Below, piece after piece: positions 9,601 through 17,631 of a DNA stretch of 64,000 nucleotides. The DNA comes from Halobacteriovorax marinus (GTDB taxonomy: Bacteria > Bdellovibrionota > Bacteriovoracia > Bacteriovoracales > Bacteriovoracaceae): contig MAAO01000006.1 in the NCBI GenBank assembly GCA_002163155.1, positions 1,116,001-1,180,000 of the forward strand, read 5' to 3'. The notes under the pieces are model-generated. The model did not search any database and was not told where the DNA came from. It was given only the letters and a program-made list of their open reading frames with translations. How positions within the stretch are numbered: position 1 is the stretch's first letter; every line of letters starts with the position of its first letter. Both the position numbers and the translations under genes were made by a program.

Positions 9601-9709
9601 GGGAGTTATTTCAAGTAAGTACTGGAATGGGCCTGTTGAGGAACTTAGAGAGAAGATTGGAATGCAGGCAAATGAATTCAATGGCTCGTGGTTAAGGGAG
9701 AATATGTAA
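6620..9709 (+). CDS. Large secreted protein, lineage-specific family (paralogue of 34889-37012)
   Basis: 1029 residues with a signal peptide (FKICLLMALICTNVSA, cleavage before KVEL). No known domain was recognised. The middle holds short Gly- and beta-rich stretches (WVAPIVGGSIILS, FGYGINLGAHVGIEGLPVGY) that could be membrane-associated strands. The C-terminal 250 residues are basic with four spaced Cys (RRHCSLS, KIHCGQF, REKCAKK, IACIVD). A C-terminal block (IYLYGTISGF...GNTMGVISSKYW) and the middle YTAFARG block recur in the 34889-37012 protein. The start is GTG at 6620 after GAGGA at 6611-6615. Its stop overlaps the ATG of the following subtilase (TAATG), so the two are co-translated and probably act together outside the cell. 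Confidence 0.8.
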   Translation: MKAFLTFKICLLMALICTNVSAKVELIPLDSSRIPSNDLIHPELGKLTSELAWQLQMGENPIDLSLLNPEESAVWKNQTDSHLDNGIDEIQVSADTELVFLGVIGSQSGTLRFTVLDGSTGNILTVALDKNLHTLLLRKNMLRKLGYVIPAMKFQNKLKVAFNSAEEKKHFLERTIPENTFGSPNRWLVAEEELTIDLQDALVMLPAYGDHYNLAFGVPPKTQTSRTLRSLIVPYSLLDLKESVNVLSWKGARVEENAVELSHFTLADMNASVDDAKWSLNRIHKLTRDDFVDIVEKSYFPKEVKLLLVEKLISRRNNLLDVFDVESEKMNFNSKVSLGENLVDGRLQTENFEGYASRFAYGDPDSPFRELKYSFLSKIQSDLIDNLIGEVNSKLSLFDLNDARLDYYKEEFQNGLDHFVNTGEFLEQQVGTWVAPIVGGSIILSRDVIVGNYQGSDNLVQTADTFGYGINLGAHVGIEGLPVGYTAFARGTVHYVKTYSHLKPVQSLKASLKEPYRNMIVTLVKKDIQSALTELSTIDQIQDVEERNEKAKKIVDNLNKHLGVGESLVITDRLTPSFLVKGGYSWANTKLSMTVDAKSLMVKRVHIFRKDADTIQVYIDNGKLGSMGVSLALDAYIPVTKIQFKRSKGKYKVELFDVNINSDLSRNPELFQGATALSALLKDGTKELLKTYKSPYKLENNFHDTSSKFSFLNWRMKKLKKRGNISVLTPKNHEATFFKYTHQKMMGINNWAFARDIANYYLNQLTEYLTLKNETWKNPAQTFYGVSKTKGVRFESRFAKDKSGKDKYPGAFLSMDNKREGWKIKEKKLKKVIKEVNGEYGRVIFSDSDIDDATGLKLYSIIVNLNIYKQGVWNILNYSDDQIKGLGRVYRRRNYNRRHCSLSRLSGAPIAKKIHCGQFQPFMDQREKCAKKLRKDKDSAIACIVDLAIMYNRHLKFSDFVSIIGKEHIYLYGTISGFRQDSDILATPIRGNTMGVISSKYWNGPVEELREKIGMQANEFNGSWLRENM

Positions 9710-12531
9710 TGAGAAAACTAATAGCTCCTTTTTTCATCTGTCTTTCAGTATTTGCTAACGATCCGCTTAGTTCTTTACAGTGGGCCTTACAAAACAATGG
9801 TCAGCCTATATTTAGATCAACTGGTGAACTCACTAGAGACTTTATTCCAGGTCTTAAAGGCGAAGACCTAGGTATTCCAAAAGACTACCAAGCTACAGAT
9901 AAGACAGTCATTGTAGCTGTCATCGATTCAGGAGTTGATTTTGAACACCCTGATTTAAAAGATAATATTTGGGAAAATCCAAAGTGTAAGGATTTAAATG
10001 CTGAAGAGAGAGCAAAAGAAGCCTGTCATGGTTGGAATTTTCTAGATGGTAATAGTGATATTACTGATGATGTGGGGCACGGAACTCACGTGGCCGGAAT
10101 TATCGCGGCAGTTGAAGGAAATGGTAAAGGGATAAGAGGCGCTGCTTCTAAGAATGTTAAAATCATGCCTTTAAAGATATTAAACTCTAAAGTGAAATCA
10201 TTCGTCTATGAAAAGAAAGTGATTACAAATATCATAGCTGATGCCATAGCCTTTGCTATTAGTAATGGTGCACAGGTTATTAACTTAAGTTTAGGATGGC
10301 CAAAACTCATTCACACTAAGAAAGTTCGCTTTGCCATAAATAAGGCGATAGAGAAGAACATCCCTATTATTGTGGCCTCTGGAAATAATAATAAGAAAGT
10401 TCCCGTTTATCCTTGTTCGTATAATGAAGTGATCTGCGTGGGCGCGATGGATAATAATGGACGAATTCCTGAGTTTTCTAACTTTGGTGGAAAAGTAGAT
10501 ATCGTAGCTCCTGGTGAAGGTATTATCAGTACCTATCCAAGAAATATGGAGTCTCGCTTGCTAAGGATTCCAGGTTATGAAATTAAAAAAGGGTCATCAC
10601 AAGCTGCTCCTTTTGTGTCAGCATTAGTCGCGCTTTTAAAGAGTCAAAATCAAGAAATATCAATAGATGAAATAAAATATAGAATTTTCAAAAGTGCCAC
10701 GTCTCTTAGAGATAAGAAACAGGCTAAGTTTGGAAAAATTAACTTTAAGAAAATGTTAGATGTCTCATTAGAAGGGGACTTTCCAAAGTTTAATTTTAAA
10801 AACTTAACTGAAGTTGTCGTTTCTGAAGAGGGGAAGTACAGACTCTCTCTTCCTGTAAGAGCTCTTATGAAAGACATTGCAGCAATAGATGTAAAAGTCT
10901 CTCTTACTGATGGTGAGAAAATTATTTCGACAAAAGTTTTTAAAGATTTAAAAATTCTTCAGAGAAAAGAGCGAACTCTCGGTATCAGTGGACAAATTTC
11001 TGATTTTTCTATCTCTAGTCATCTCTCTCTTATTGTTGAATACAATGGAAAGAGATTGGATCACGAAGTTGCCTTTGTTAGACAAATTGAAAAAGTCGCT
11101 AATAAATTAGTCTTTAAACCAAAAGTTAAAGCCTCTCATATTCTAGTTTTAAATAGAGGTAGAAAGATATCAAAACTTAGGAAAGTTGTCGCGAATAAGT
11201 TTACTCAAGACTCTCTTGATTACTTCTATGAACTTGAAAAATCTGAAGATGAATCAAGGATTCAAATCGTATCTCTTATTGGTGATAAAACACTAGAGAC
11301 AGTTATTAAGCTCACTAAGGTAGAAAAGGTCATAAATGTAGTTAAGAATGATTTCAATTTCGACGGAAAAGCAGACTATATGATTTATTCTCTCGGAAAA
11401 GATAAACTGAATCTCGTTCTTAGTTTCTTTAATAAAGATGGATCTGCTTTATTTGGTGATAAATCTGATTGGTTCTTAGAAATTTCTGACTTTGAGGGAT
11501 TACCGTTCTTTAATGGCGAAGTAAAATTTGAATATTTAAAAGTTCATTCTAAAGAGTTGGGAGATGTAAAAGTTCCTCTCTTTATGAAAACTTGGAAAAT
11601 GCCAGAGCTCGATAATACTCTTGATCCTCTCGATCGTATTCACGAACTAGCGGCGAGTAAGAAGCCTTATTATCTGCTACCTACTGTTAGTGAAGGTAGA
11701 GTTTCATTAACTATCAGAACTCTCGCTTCATTTGATTTTATGAGTGAATTTAGAGAAAGATATGACATCAAAGATAGAGATGCCCTTTTCTTCGATACTA
11801 TCATCACGCAAACTACAGCTGAAGCTAGCAAAGGTCAGTTTTCTGCTGTTATGATTAGCGGTCGTGAATTTAATAAATTGTATTATAAAATTAACTTTTA
11901 TTCTAATACAGAGTTTGAATTAGAAGAGTTAAACTTTTCAGGTTATGGTCTTGAGTCTAATAAGACAATGACTAGTATGAATGAAGCGAGTAGCTTTAGG
12001 GCCTCATTCGCCCTAAACGATAGACAGAATCTTAGAACTATCTTTTGGAACGATGAAGGCCAAAGAGAAGTGATGAATTTTAAAACTTCAACTTGGGGAG
12101 ATCTTCTCTTTGACGTCTTTAACTTTACAGATGTTGATGATGAGAAATTACTCTTTGTTGAAAGTCGTTACTATATCTATACAGTCAATGGACTAGGAGA
12201 CTCAGTTAAACTCCCTATTAATAGAGAGAGTAGTTTTCCTGGGGTTAACTTCTCGGAAACTTTTAAGAGTGTTCAAGTGAGTGATAACGATTCTTTGAGA
12301 CCAGCGCTACTGGTTGATTCAAGCTTAATCTATGGAGATCGACTCTATGCTATGGTTTACGATGAAGGGAAGTTCTCGGCTCCTGTTTACGCTAGTTACG
12401 TTGTGCCTAAGAATTGTAAGTATATTGACTCTGTAACATTTAAGAAAAAATCAACGATTGTTCTGGCCTGTTTAGGTAGAACTGGAAGTGCAAGTTTAGA
12501 GCTGGTTAACTTAGAAAAGCGTGTTAAATAG
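9709..12531 (+). CDS. Secreted subtilisin-like serine protease (S8) with long C-terminal region
   Basis: 940 residues; signal peptide to about residue 16 (FFICLSVFA). The catalytic triad is intact: D73 in VAVIDSGVDF, H124 in GHGTHVAGI and S297 in GSSQAAPFVSA, where the usual GTSMAAP is replaced by GSSQAAP; the oxyanion segment IPIIVASGNNN is present. The propeptide region is very short. About 600 residues follow the protease domain without a recognised fold; NFDGKADYMIY resembles an FG-GAP/VCBS-type calcium-binding loop. The start is the ATG at 9709, overlapping the previous stop; an in-frame upstream codon at 9688 would lie in the neighbour and spoil the signal peptide. Likely role: digestion of prey or environmental proteins (inference). 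Confidence 0.9.
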   Translation: MRKLIAPFFICLSVFANDPLSSLQWALQNNGQPIFRSTGELTRDFIPGLKGEDLGIPKDYQATDKTVIVAVIDSGVDFEHPDLKDNIWENPKCKDLNAEERAKEACHGWNFLDGNSDITDDVGHGTHVAGIIAAVEGNGKGIRGAASKNVKIMPLKILNSKVKSFVYEKKVITNIIADAIAFAISNGAQVINLSLGWPKLIHTKKVRFAINKAIEKNIPIIVASGNNNKKVPVYPCSYNEVICVGAMDNNGRIPEFSNFGGKVDIVAPGEGIISTYPRNMESRLLRIPGYEIKKGSSQAAPFVSALVALLKSQNQEISIDEIKYRIFKSATSLRDKKQAKFGKINFKKMLDVSLEGDFPKFNFKNLTEVVVSEEGKYRLSLPVRALMKDIAAIDVKVSLTDGEKIISTKVFKDLKILQRKERTLGISGQISDFSISSHLSLIVEYNGKRLDHEVAFVRQIEKVANKLVFKPKVKASHILVLNRGRKISKLRKVVANKFTQDSLDYFYELEKSEDESRIQIVSLIGDKTLETVIKLTKVEKVINVVKNDFNFDGKADYMIYSLGKDKLNLVLSFFNKDGSALFGDKSDWFLEISDFEGLPFFNGEVKFEYLKVHSKELGDVKVPLFMKTWKMPELDNTLDPLDRIHELAASKKPYYLLPTVSEGRVSLTIRTLASFDFMSEFRERYDIKDRDALFFDTIITQTTAEASKGQFSAVMISGREFNKLYYKINFYSNTEFELEELNFSGYGLESNKTMTSMNEASSFRASFALNDRQNLRTIFWNDEGQREVMNFKTSTWGDLLFDVFNFTDVDDEKLLFVESRYYIYTVNGLGDSVKLPINRESSFPGVNFSETFKSVQVSDNDSLRPALLVDSSLIYGDRLYAMVYDEGKFSAPVYASYVVPKNCKYIDSVTFKKKSTIVLACLGRTGSASLELVNLEKRVK

Positions 12532-12876
12532 AGTCGAGAGAGAGTTATTGATATGACTATCTTCTCTCACTAGCTTTTTAATGAGTTCACTTTTTGAATC
12601 AGAGCACTTAGTGCTCTGTTTTTCTAAGATGAGATTAGTCTGGTTGAATTTCTGATAATTATTTAATTTCTTACCAAAGAAGAGTGCGAGTTTCTCAAGT
12701 CTCGCGTTTTCATTTTCAAGAAAATTGTATAATTGGTAAGTATCATTATATTTTTCAATTTCCTTTCTCTTCTTTTCGACCTCTACTTGATCTTCCTCAT
12801 CAATAACGAGATCCATAATCTCTTCAAAGCCTTTCATTTCTTTTATTTTTTCTTTAGAGAAGTATTTCTTGGCCAT
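12511..12876 (-). CDS. Small charged coiled-coil-like protein, unknown
   Basis: 121 residues, very rich in Lys and Glu, no signal peptide or membrane segment; EVEKKRKEIEKY and ENENARLEKLALFF suggest a coiled coil. It starts one base after the stop of the 12878-13372 gene, with GAGCAGGA upstream, so the two form an operon. Its 3' end overlaps the subtilase stop by 21 bases convergently. No function recognised. Confidence 0.65.
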   Translation of the reverse strand: MAKKYFSKEKIKEMKGFEEIMDLVIDEEDQVEVEKKRKEIEKYNDTYQLYNFLENENARLEKLALFFGKKLNNYQKFNQTNLILEKQSTKCSDSKSELIKKLVREDSHINNSLSTLFNTLF

Positions 12877-12877
12877 C

Positions 12878-13372
12878 TTATTTGTCCTGCTCGTTTAAAT
12901 CCCAGAGGATATTTTCATAGAAATTAAGCTCTTTTGATTTTCTGTAGAGTTCTTTCTGGTTCGCATATCCTTCTTTTAAGATATCTTCTTTTTGATAGAG
13001 GTCATTATTAAAAACTTTTTCGGCCAGTAGAGTTGTTTTATTTAAAAGGAGTAGTTCTTTATTTTTTAATCTCTTGGCCTTTTTAAAGTAATGACTTGGA
13101 AGATCTTCAACTTTTGAAAATACTGAGATTGTTATTCCTCGAATAGCAGTCTCGCTAATTATATAAAAAGGATAGGGATAGAAGGGGTATATATCCAATT
13201 CTTTTAGTGCAACTTCAATATTCATGGCAGCAATGGGTCTTTCCTTGGGAGAAAGTCCATGAAAGCTCGAGTACATGGGAATTAAACCAACTTTACAATC
13301 ATTAAACGTCTGTCTCAAGTTTTCAAGAGAGAAGTCTTCAATGGTTAATTCTTCATAAATAGGTATTCTCAT
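12878..13372 (-). CDS. Hypothetical protein, first gene of a two-gene operon
   Basis: 164 residues, cytosolic, unrecognised. A central aromatic segment IYPFYPYPFYIISETAIRG and an N-terminal PIYEELTIEDFSLENL are notable. Two ATGs are possible (13384 and 13372). The one at 13372 has GAGGA eight bases upstream, a motif that lies within the codons of the longer form, so 13372 is preferred. Followed immediately by the small coiled-coil gene. Confidence 0.68.
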   Translation of the reverse strand: MRIPIYEELTIEDFSLENLRQTFNDCKVGLIPMYSSFHGLSPKERPIAAMNIEVALKELDIYPFYPYPFYIISETAIRGITISVFSKVEDLPSHYFKKAKRLKNKELLLLNKTTLLAEKVFNNDLYQKEDILKEGYANQKELYRKSKELNFYENILWDLNEQDK

Positions 13373-13496
13373 AATTTTCCTCATATTAATTATAGCATCT
13401 CTAGCTACTAAGAAAAATTAGGGAAACAAAGTCATCCCTTGTTGCCAAATTTGTAAACGGTTAGAATATAAGAATAAATCACTATTTGAGGTTACT

Positions 13497-14180
13497 TTGG
13501 AATATCCATTCGTTAATTTACCTGATCATTTTACTGCGCTTCTCTGCGTGAATATGCAAAGTTCTGGTAAGAACTTTAATGGCCTCGATGTCTATTTTAG
13601 TGAACGTAAGGCATTGAAGCTTCAATTCTTTAAACTTTTCAGCGATATAGATAACTCAGGAAATATCGATAAAGTTGTCAAGTCCCTAGGTTGGCATGGA
13701 GTGAGAGATCGCTTTGCTTGCCTCTACATAGAAAATCTTATAAATGGAGAATTTCCTGAAACTGTTGTTTCTGGCAATTGCTATGGACTCTTAGGCTTTG
13801 AAGATAAACTCAAAGCTCATTCCATTGGTGGCTTCTCCAGAGGTTTTCTCCTAGGTTTTTATTTAAAAATGGCATCCTTAGAGTTGAGTTTGAAGGGTGA
13901 TTCTAGCGCCAATCAATTAATGGAAATGGATGATGTCTACGATGTTCTTGCTCTTTCAAATGCTCGAACTGTAAAAATTGATTTACTGGCACTGCTCATA
14001 AAGCATTTAATTTTCTTTCTAGGAAAACAAGAAATCATGGAAGGTATTACTGGTGGCAAGAAGTATAAAGACTTCTATGAGCTGCTCTCTGATACTCAGA
14101 AGTCACTACTTATGAATAACTTTCTCTCTTACGGGTCTTCAATTAACGAAAAAGAGCTCTTTGTCTCTAATCTCATATAG
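13497..14180 (+). CDS. Hypothetical protein upstream of the CpaF-like ATPase
   Basis: 227 residues beginning with TTG at 13497, supported by GAGG at 13488-13491. No signal peptide; mostly helical, with a hydrophobic LLALLIKHLIFFLG stretch late in the protein. No domain recognised. It ends eight bases before the ATPase start, so it is likely co-transcribed and perhaps a partner of the ATPase. Confidence 0.68.
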   Translation: MEYPFVNLPDHFTALLCVNMQSSGKNFNGLDVYFSERKALKLQFFKLFSDIDNSGNIDKVVKSLGWHGVRDRFACLYIENLINGEFPETVVSGNCYGLLGFEDKLKAHSIGGFSRGFLLGFYLKMASLELSLKGDSSANQLMEMDDVYDVLALSNARTVKIDLLALLIKHLIFFLGKQEIMEGITGGKKYKDFYELLSDTQKSLLMNNFLSYGSSINEKELFVSNLI

Positions 14181-14187
14181 GTGAATT

Positions 14188-15219
14188 ATGAACGCTGAAA
14201 ATAGTGTATGGAAATTAATTAACGATTTAAATTCTAAAAAGGGAATAACTGAAATTGTTATTAATGGTCCTAAGAATGTCTTTGTAGAACGTGGGGGACA
14301 ATTCATTCAACTCAATGTGGCCCTTACTAAGCAAGATATTTACTCTTTCATTGATGAGGTGGCAGACTTTAATAAAAAGGTTTGTAATAAAAATACTCCT
14401 ATTCTAGATGGAAATCTTCCTGATGGCTCGAGAATAAATGCCATTGTAGAACCATTTTCCAGCGGTTTTCCTTCAATTTCCATAAGAAAGTATATTCGCT
14501 CAATTACTGACTTTGATAGCTCTCCTGGTATTTTTGGTATTGAGCCTAAGTGGGTGGAGTTTTTAAAAGCAGCTGTTTCGGCGAGATTGAATATCATTAT
14601 TTCAGGGGGAACAGGAGTAGGTAAGACTACTTTTATGAACCTTTTATTGAAAGAAATTAGTCCCGCAGAGAGGATTGTAACTATTGAAGATACACTGGAA
14701 TTAAATATATCCATTCCCAATTTAGTGAGACTAGAGGCGGGAAGTAAAGTTGAATCGAGTGATATATCTATACGCGATTTAGTAAAGAATACTTTGAGAA
14801 TGCGACCAGATAGAATTATTCTCGGCGAAATACGTGGAGGAGAGTTCTTTGATTTACTGCAAGCGATGAATACGGGACACGATGGAAGTATGACTTCTCT
14901 TCATGCCAATTCAGCTGCTGAGTGTATTAATAGAATGGAGACTCTCTTTCTAATGTCAGGTTTCGATGTTCCCTTTCAAGTGGTGAGAAGACAGATGAGT
15001 ACGGCAATTGATCTCATTTTACAACTCTCTAGGGATAGAGATGGAAATAGAATTTTAAAAACAATTCAAGAAGTGACAGGAATGGAGGGGACTAATATTC
15101 TCTCGCAAACTCTTGCTACTCATGAAGATGGAAAACTCTCTTCCACAGGTATAAGTGCCAAGAACATGGAAAAGCTTCACCACATGGGTGCGCTTCCGAT
15201 TGATTTCTTCAATTCATAA
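14188..15219 (+). CDS. cpaF: CpaF/TadA-type secretion or pilus ATPase
   Basis: 343 residues, somewhat shorter than typical CpaF (about 450), because the N-terminal helical extension is reduced. The GSPE-family core is intact: Walker A SGGTGVGKTT (K146), Asp box IVTIEDTLEL, Walker B RIILGEIRGGE and His box GHDGSMTSLHAN. These ATPases drive Tad/Flp pilus assembly or type II-like secretion. No tadB, tadC, secretin, pilin or prepilin peptidase is nearby, so the ATPase is solitary and would have to work with partners encoded elsewhere. RBS GGTG precedes the ATG. Confidence 0.88.
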   Translation: MNAENSVWKLINDLNSKKGITEIVINGPKNVFVERGGQFIQLNVALTKQDIYSFIDEVADFNKKVCNKNTPILDGNLPDGSRINAIVEPFSSGFPSISIRKYIRSITDFDSSPGIFGIEPKWVEFLKAAVSARLNIIISGGTGVGKTTFMNLLLKEISPAERIVTIEDTLELNISIPNLVRLEAGSKVESSDISIRDLVKNTLRMRPDRIILGEIRGGEFFDLLQAMNTGHDGSMTSLHANSAAECINRMETLFLMSGFDVPFQVVRRQMSTAIDLILQLSRDRDGNRILKTIQEVTGMEGTNILSQTLATHEDGKLSSTGISAKNMEKLHHMGALPIDFFNS

Positions 15220-15223
15220 AGCC

Positions 15224-15260
15224 AAAAAAAAAAAGGCCCCATTAAATAAATAATGGAGCC
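15224..15260 (-). terminator. Terminator, mainly for the minus-strand Kazal-like gene
   Basis: GGCCCCATTA (15235-15244) pairs with TAATGGAGCC (15251-15260) with one wobble. Eleven As at 15224-15234 become a U11 tail on the minus strand. It also lies just after the plus-strand ATPase stop, so it may act both ways, but the plus direction has only two Ts. Confidence 0.82.
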
Positions 15261-15291
15261 TTCACACACTATCGAATAAATCTTGGGGGAT

Positions 15292-15747
15292 TTATTCGTT
15301 TTCACACTCACCGTTATATACAAAATTTGCACCCGAACTTAAGAGCTCACAGAAGTTTCCGTAAGTCTTGGTCTCTGGCATAACTTGAATGCACACATCA
15401 CTTTCACATTTTGGCATTTTTGGCTGTCCACAAATAGGCATGTATATTTCCGGACAGTAAGCAGGCTCGTCTTCTTCAGTATCTAAACATGCATAAACTT
15501 CTAGAAGAGAGTAAGTATCAGCAGGGGCCCAGTTGTTAACAATTTCATAGAGTCCATTTTCACAAGTTTGCACTTTGTGATCAAAACTCACTATGGGAAA
15601 ATCTCCCGCACTAGTTTTGAGAACCATGTGTACTAGGTCACTATTCTCGCCAAGGTTTGGAACAAGTTTTCCAGAAACCGTAAAGGCAACATTGGCCGTC
15701 GCTGACAAAGAAATTAAAAGAAGTAAAAGTGTTGTTAGTGTTTTCAT
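15292..15747 (-). CDS. Secreted protein with a C-terminal Kazal-like domain
   Basis: 151 residues with a signal peptide (TLLLLLISLSATA, cleavage before NVAF). The last about 55 residues follow the Kazal serine-protease-inhibitor pattern: C-x6-PICG, an insertion with two extra Cys (KCESDVC), then KTYGNFCELLSSG and FVYNGEC. The conserved TYGNxC and final Cys are present. Kazal domains inhibit serine proteases by a substrate-like loop. In a cell that secretes subtilases, a self-protective inhibitor is plausible but unproven. The start has GAGGA upstream; the gene is monocistronic with a strong terminator. Confidence 0.78.
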   Translation of the reverse strand: MKTLTTLLLLLISLSATANVAFTVSGKLVPNLGENSDLVHMVLKTSAGDFPIVSFDHKVQTCENGLYEIVNNWAPADTYSLLEVYACLDTEEDEPAYCPEIYMPICGQPKMPKCESDVCIQVMPETKTYGNFCELLSSGANFVYNGECENE

Positions 15748-15840
15748 TTTTCCTCATCGGAATTAATTAAGTTGAGGCGGTTATAGGCCTAAACCTTGAA
15801 AAAAAGAAACAATATTTTTTTATGTGAGATAATAAGTAGG

Positions 15841-15870
15841 GCTTATGATAAGCTGTGTCTTATGATTAGC
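15841..15870 (+). promoter_or_regulatory. Candidate LysR binding site (palindrome plus direct repeat)
   Basis: GCTTATGATAAGC at 15841-15853 is a perfect interrupted palindrome (GCTTAT-G-ATAAGC), and CTTATGATTAGC at 15859-15870 repeats it 17 bases later. It lies 28 bases upstream of the LysR gene start, between it and the divergent Kazal-like gene. It could serve autoregulation or control of both genes. Confidence 0.45.
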
Positions 15871-15898
15871 ATTAGTTCTTATTTAAGGTGTTGAAATT

Positions 15899-16810
15899 AT
15901 GTTCATTGACTCGTTTAATTTAAACTTACTCCGTATCTTTGAATGCGTTTACCGCAATCAGAACATGACTAAGGCCTCCTACGAGCTACATATGACTCAG
16001 TCTGGGGTCAGTCAGAATATTAAAAACCTTGAAGAAGTCTTAGGCTTTACTCTCTTTGACCGTATTAAGAAGAAACCTATTCCTACGGAGAAGGCACATT
16101 TAATGTATGAAATGTGCCGCAGTAATCTCTACAATATTGAGGCGACCCTAGGGAAACTCATGGGGGTTGAGCAGGAATTCTCCGGAACTATTTCCATAGG
16201 ACTTCCCATTGAGTTTGGAAACAATATTATTCTTCCGCTGCTCAGTGAATTTTCTAAGAAGAATACGTCGGTTACTTATCGTATCGTTTATGGCCATGCA
16301 GCAGAAATGAACCAATTGATCTTGAAGGGAGAGTTGGACTTTTCTGTGGTTGATACTTTTGGATTTGATAAGGAAATAAAAACTGAGATCATTTCTAGTG
16401 AAGAATTGGTGCTCTGTGCTTCAAAGAATTATTTTTCAAAAAAGAAATCTTCATCCAAAATAGATAAGAACTTTTTTGAAACTTTAGAATACATTACTTA
16501 TATTGAAGGAGCACCCATTTTAAAGAATTGGTTTAAACACCACTATGGTTTTTCCAATTTATCTATCAACAGTAAGGCGACACTCATGAATGTTCAGGGA
16601 GTAGCTCAGTTAATAGTGCAAGATTTAGGAGTGGGAATTCTTCCGGTTCACATGGTGGAGAGGTTGAAGAAGCGGGGGGAGGATATTCATATCTTTAGGG
16701 CCAAGTCGGGGCCCTTGTACAACTCTCTCAGCATCGCTTACTTAGAATCAAAGACTATGAGTTCTGGGACTAGGGAATGTATTAAATATCTATCAAACTC
16801 TTTGAAATAA
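15899..16810 (+). CDS. LysR-family transcriptional regulator
   Basis: 303 residues. N-terminal winged helix: NLLRIFECVYRNQNMTKASYELHMTQSGVSQNIKNLEE is split over residues 8-45, with the recognition helix around QSGVSQNI. The C-terminal effector domain begins at GTISIGLP and ends with GVGILPVHMVE. LysR proteins often control the divergent neighbour, here the Kazal-like secreted protein. RBS AAGGTG lies upstream of the ATG. Confidence 0.92.
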   Translation: MFIDSFNLNLLRIFECVYRNQNMTKASYELHMTQSGVSQNIKNLEEVLGFTLFDRIKKKPIPTEKAHLMYEMCRSNLYNIEATLGKLMGVEQEFSGTISIGLPIEFGNNIILPLLSEFSKKNTSVTYRIVYGHAAEMNQLILKGELDFSVVDTFGFDKEIKTEIISSEELVLCASKNYFSKKKSSSKIDKNFFETLEYITYIEGAPILKNWFKHHYGFSNLSINSKATLMNVQGVAQLIVQDLGVGILPVHMVERLKKRGEDIHIFRAKSGPLYNSLSIAYLESKTMSSGTRECIKYLSNSLK

Positions 16811-16815
16811 TTCTC

Positions 16816-17583
16816 TTACGCAGGATTTTCACTAGTAATAAAGAAACACTCAGCATTGAATTCTCTTTGCACTCTCTTCATTAAAAGTTGAATACCAAAT
16901 TGTTCCGTGGCGTTGTGTCCTCCGGCAAACATAGTGATGCCAGCTTCTGCACTCTCGTGCCAGTCGTGCTCACTCATCTCTCCCGTTAAGTAAGAATCAA
17001 GTCCATCTTTCATCGCTTGGTACCACTCACTATTGGCGCCTCCAGTGATGATTCCCATGGACTTTATTTTATGATCATCTTCTGGCTTAGAGAAAATTAC
17101 TGAGTGACCTAGAATTGTTTCTAAAGTTTTAGCGAGTTCAGCTCTATCCATGGGAGACTTAAATTTACCCTTTATACCCGTGGGAGAGCCTTTGTAGTCA
17201 CCAAAAGGTTTCAACTCTTCAAGGTCAAGTTTGTGGGCCAGAGCAAAGGCATTTCCTACTTCTGGGTGAGCGTCTAGAGGAAGGTGGTATCCAAAGAGAT
17301 TCATTTCAGATCTCACTAAGGGAAAGACTCGCTTAGAGAAAGCTCCTTTTAGAGGTCTAGTTCCGTGGAACTTCCAAAAGAGTCCATGGTGAACAACTAG
17401 CGCATCGGCTCCATTTCTTACGGCCTCGTCAATAGAGTGTTTAGTGGCGGAAACAGCAAAAGCTATTTTCTTAATTTCACTCTTTCCCTCAACCTGTAGG
17501 CCATTGGGTCCATAGTCTGTGAATTGGTAAATATTTAGGAGGGAGTTTAAGAATTTTTCGAGTTCTTTTCTTTTGACTGACAT
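16816..17583 (-). CDS. Nif3/YbgI-family dinuclear metal protein
   Basis: 255 residues, standard length. Family metal-binding motifs are visible: ALVVHHGLFWK near residue 65, PLDAHPEVGNA, TGGAN and AGGHNATEQFG near the C terminus. Nif3-like proteins form hexamers with two metals per subunit and were once annotated as GTP cyclohydrolase type 2; the physiological reaction is unsettled. It is convergent with the LysR gene, with only five bases between stops. Confidence 0.92.
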   Translation of the reverse strand: MSVKRKELEKFLNSLLNIYQFTDYGPNGLQVEGKSEIKKIAFAVSATKHSIDEAVRNGADALVVHHGLFWKFHGTRPLKGAFSKRVFPLVRSEMNLFGYHLPLDAHPEVGNAFALAHKLDLEELKPFGDYKGSPTGIKGKFKSPMDRAELAKTLETILGHSVIFSKPEDDHKIKSMGIITGGANSEWYQAMKDGLDSYLTGEMSEHDWHESAEAGITMFAGGHNATEQFGIQLLMKRVQREFNAECFFITSENPA

Positions 17584-17631
17584 AATTGAATACCTTGAAG
17601 GGTTATTATGTCAGTCATTATATCATTTTTT

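Noticed and set aside
12733-12927. Plus-strand frame very rich in Phe opposite the coiled-coil gene
   Set aside because: It is the reverse complement of Lys/Glu-rich codons in the real minus-strand genes.
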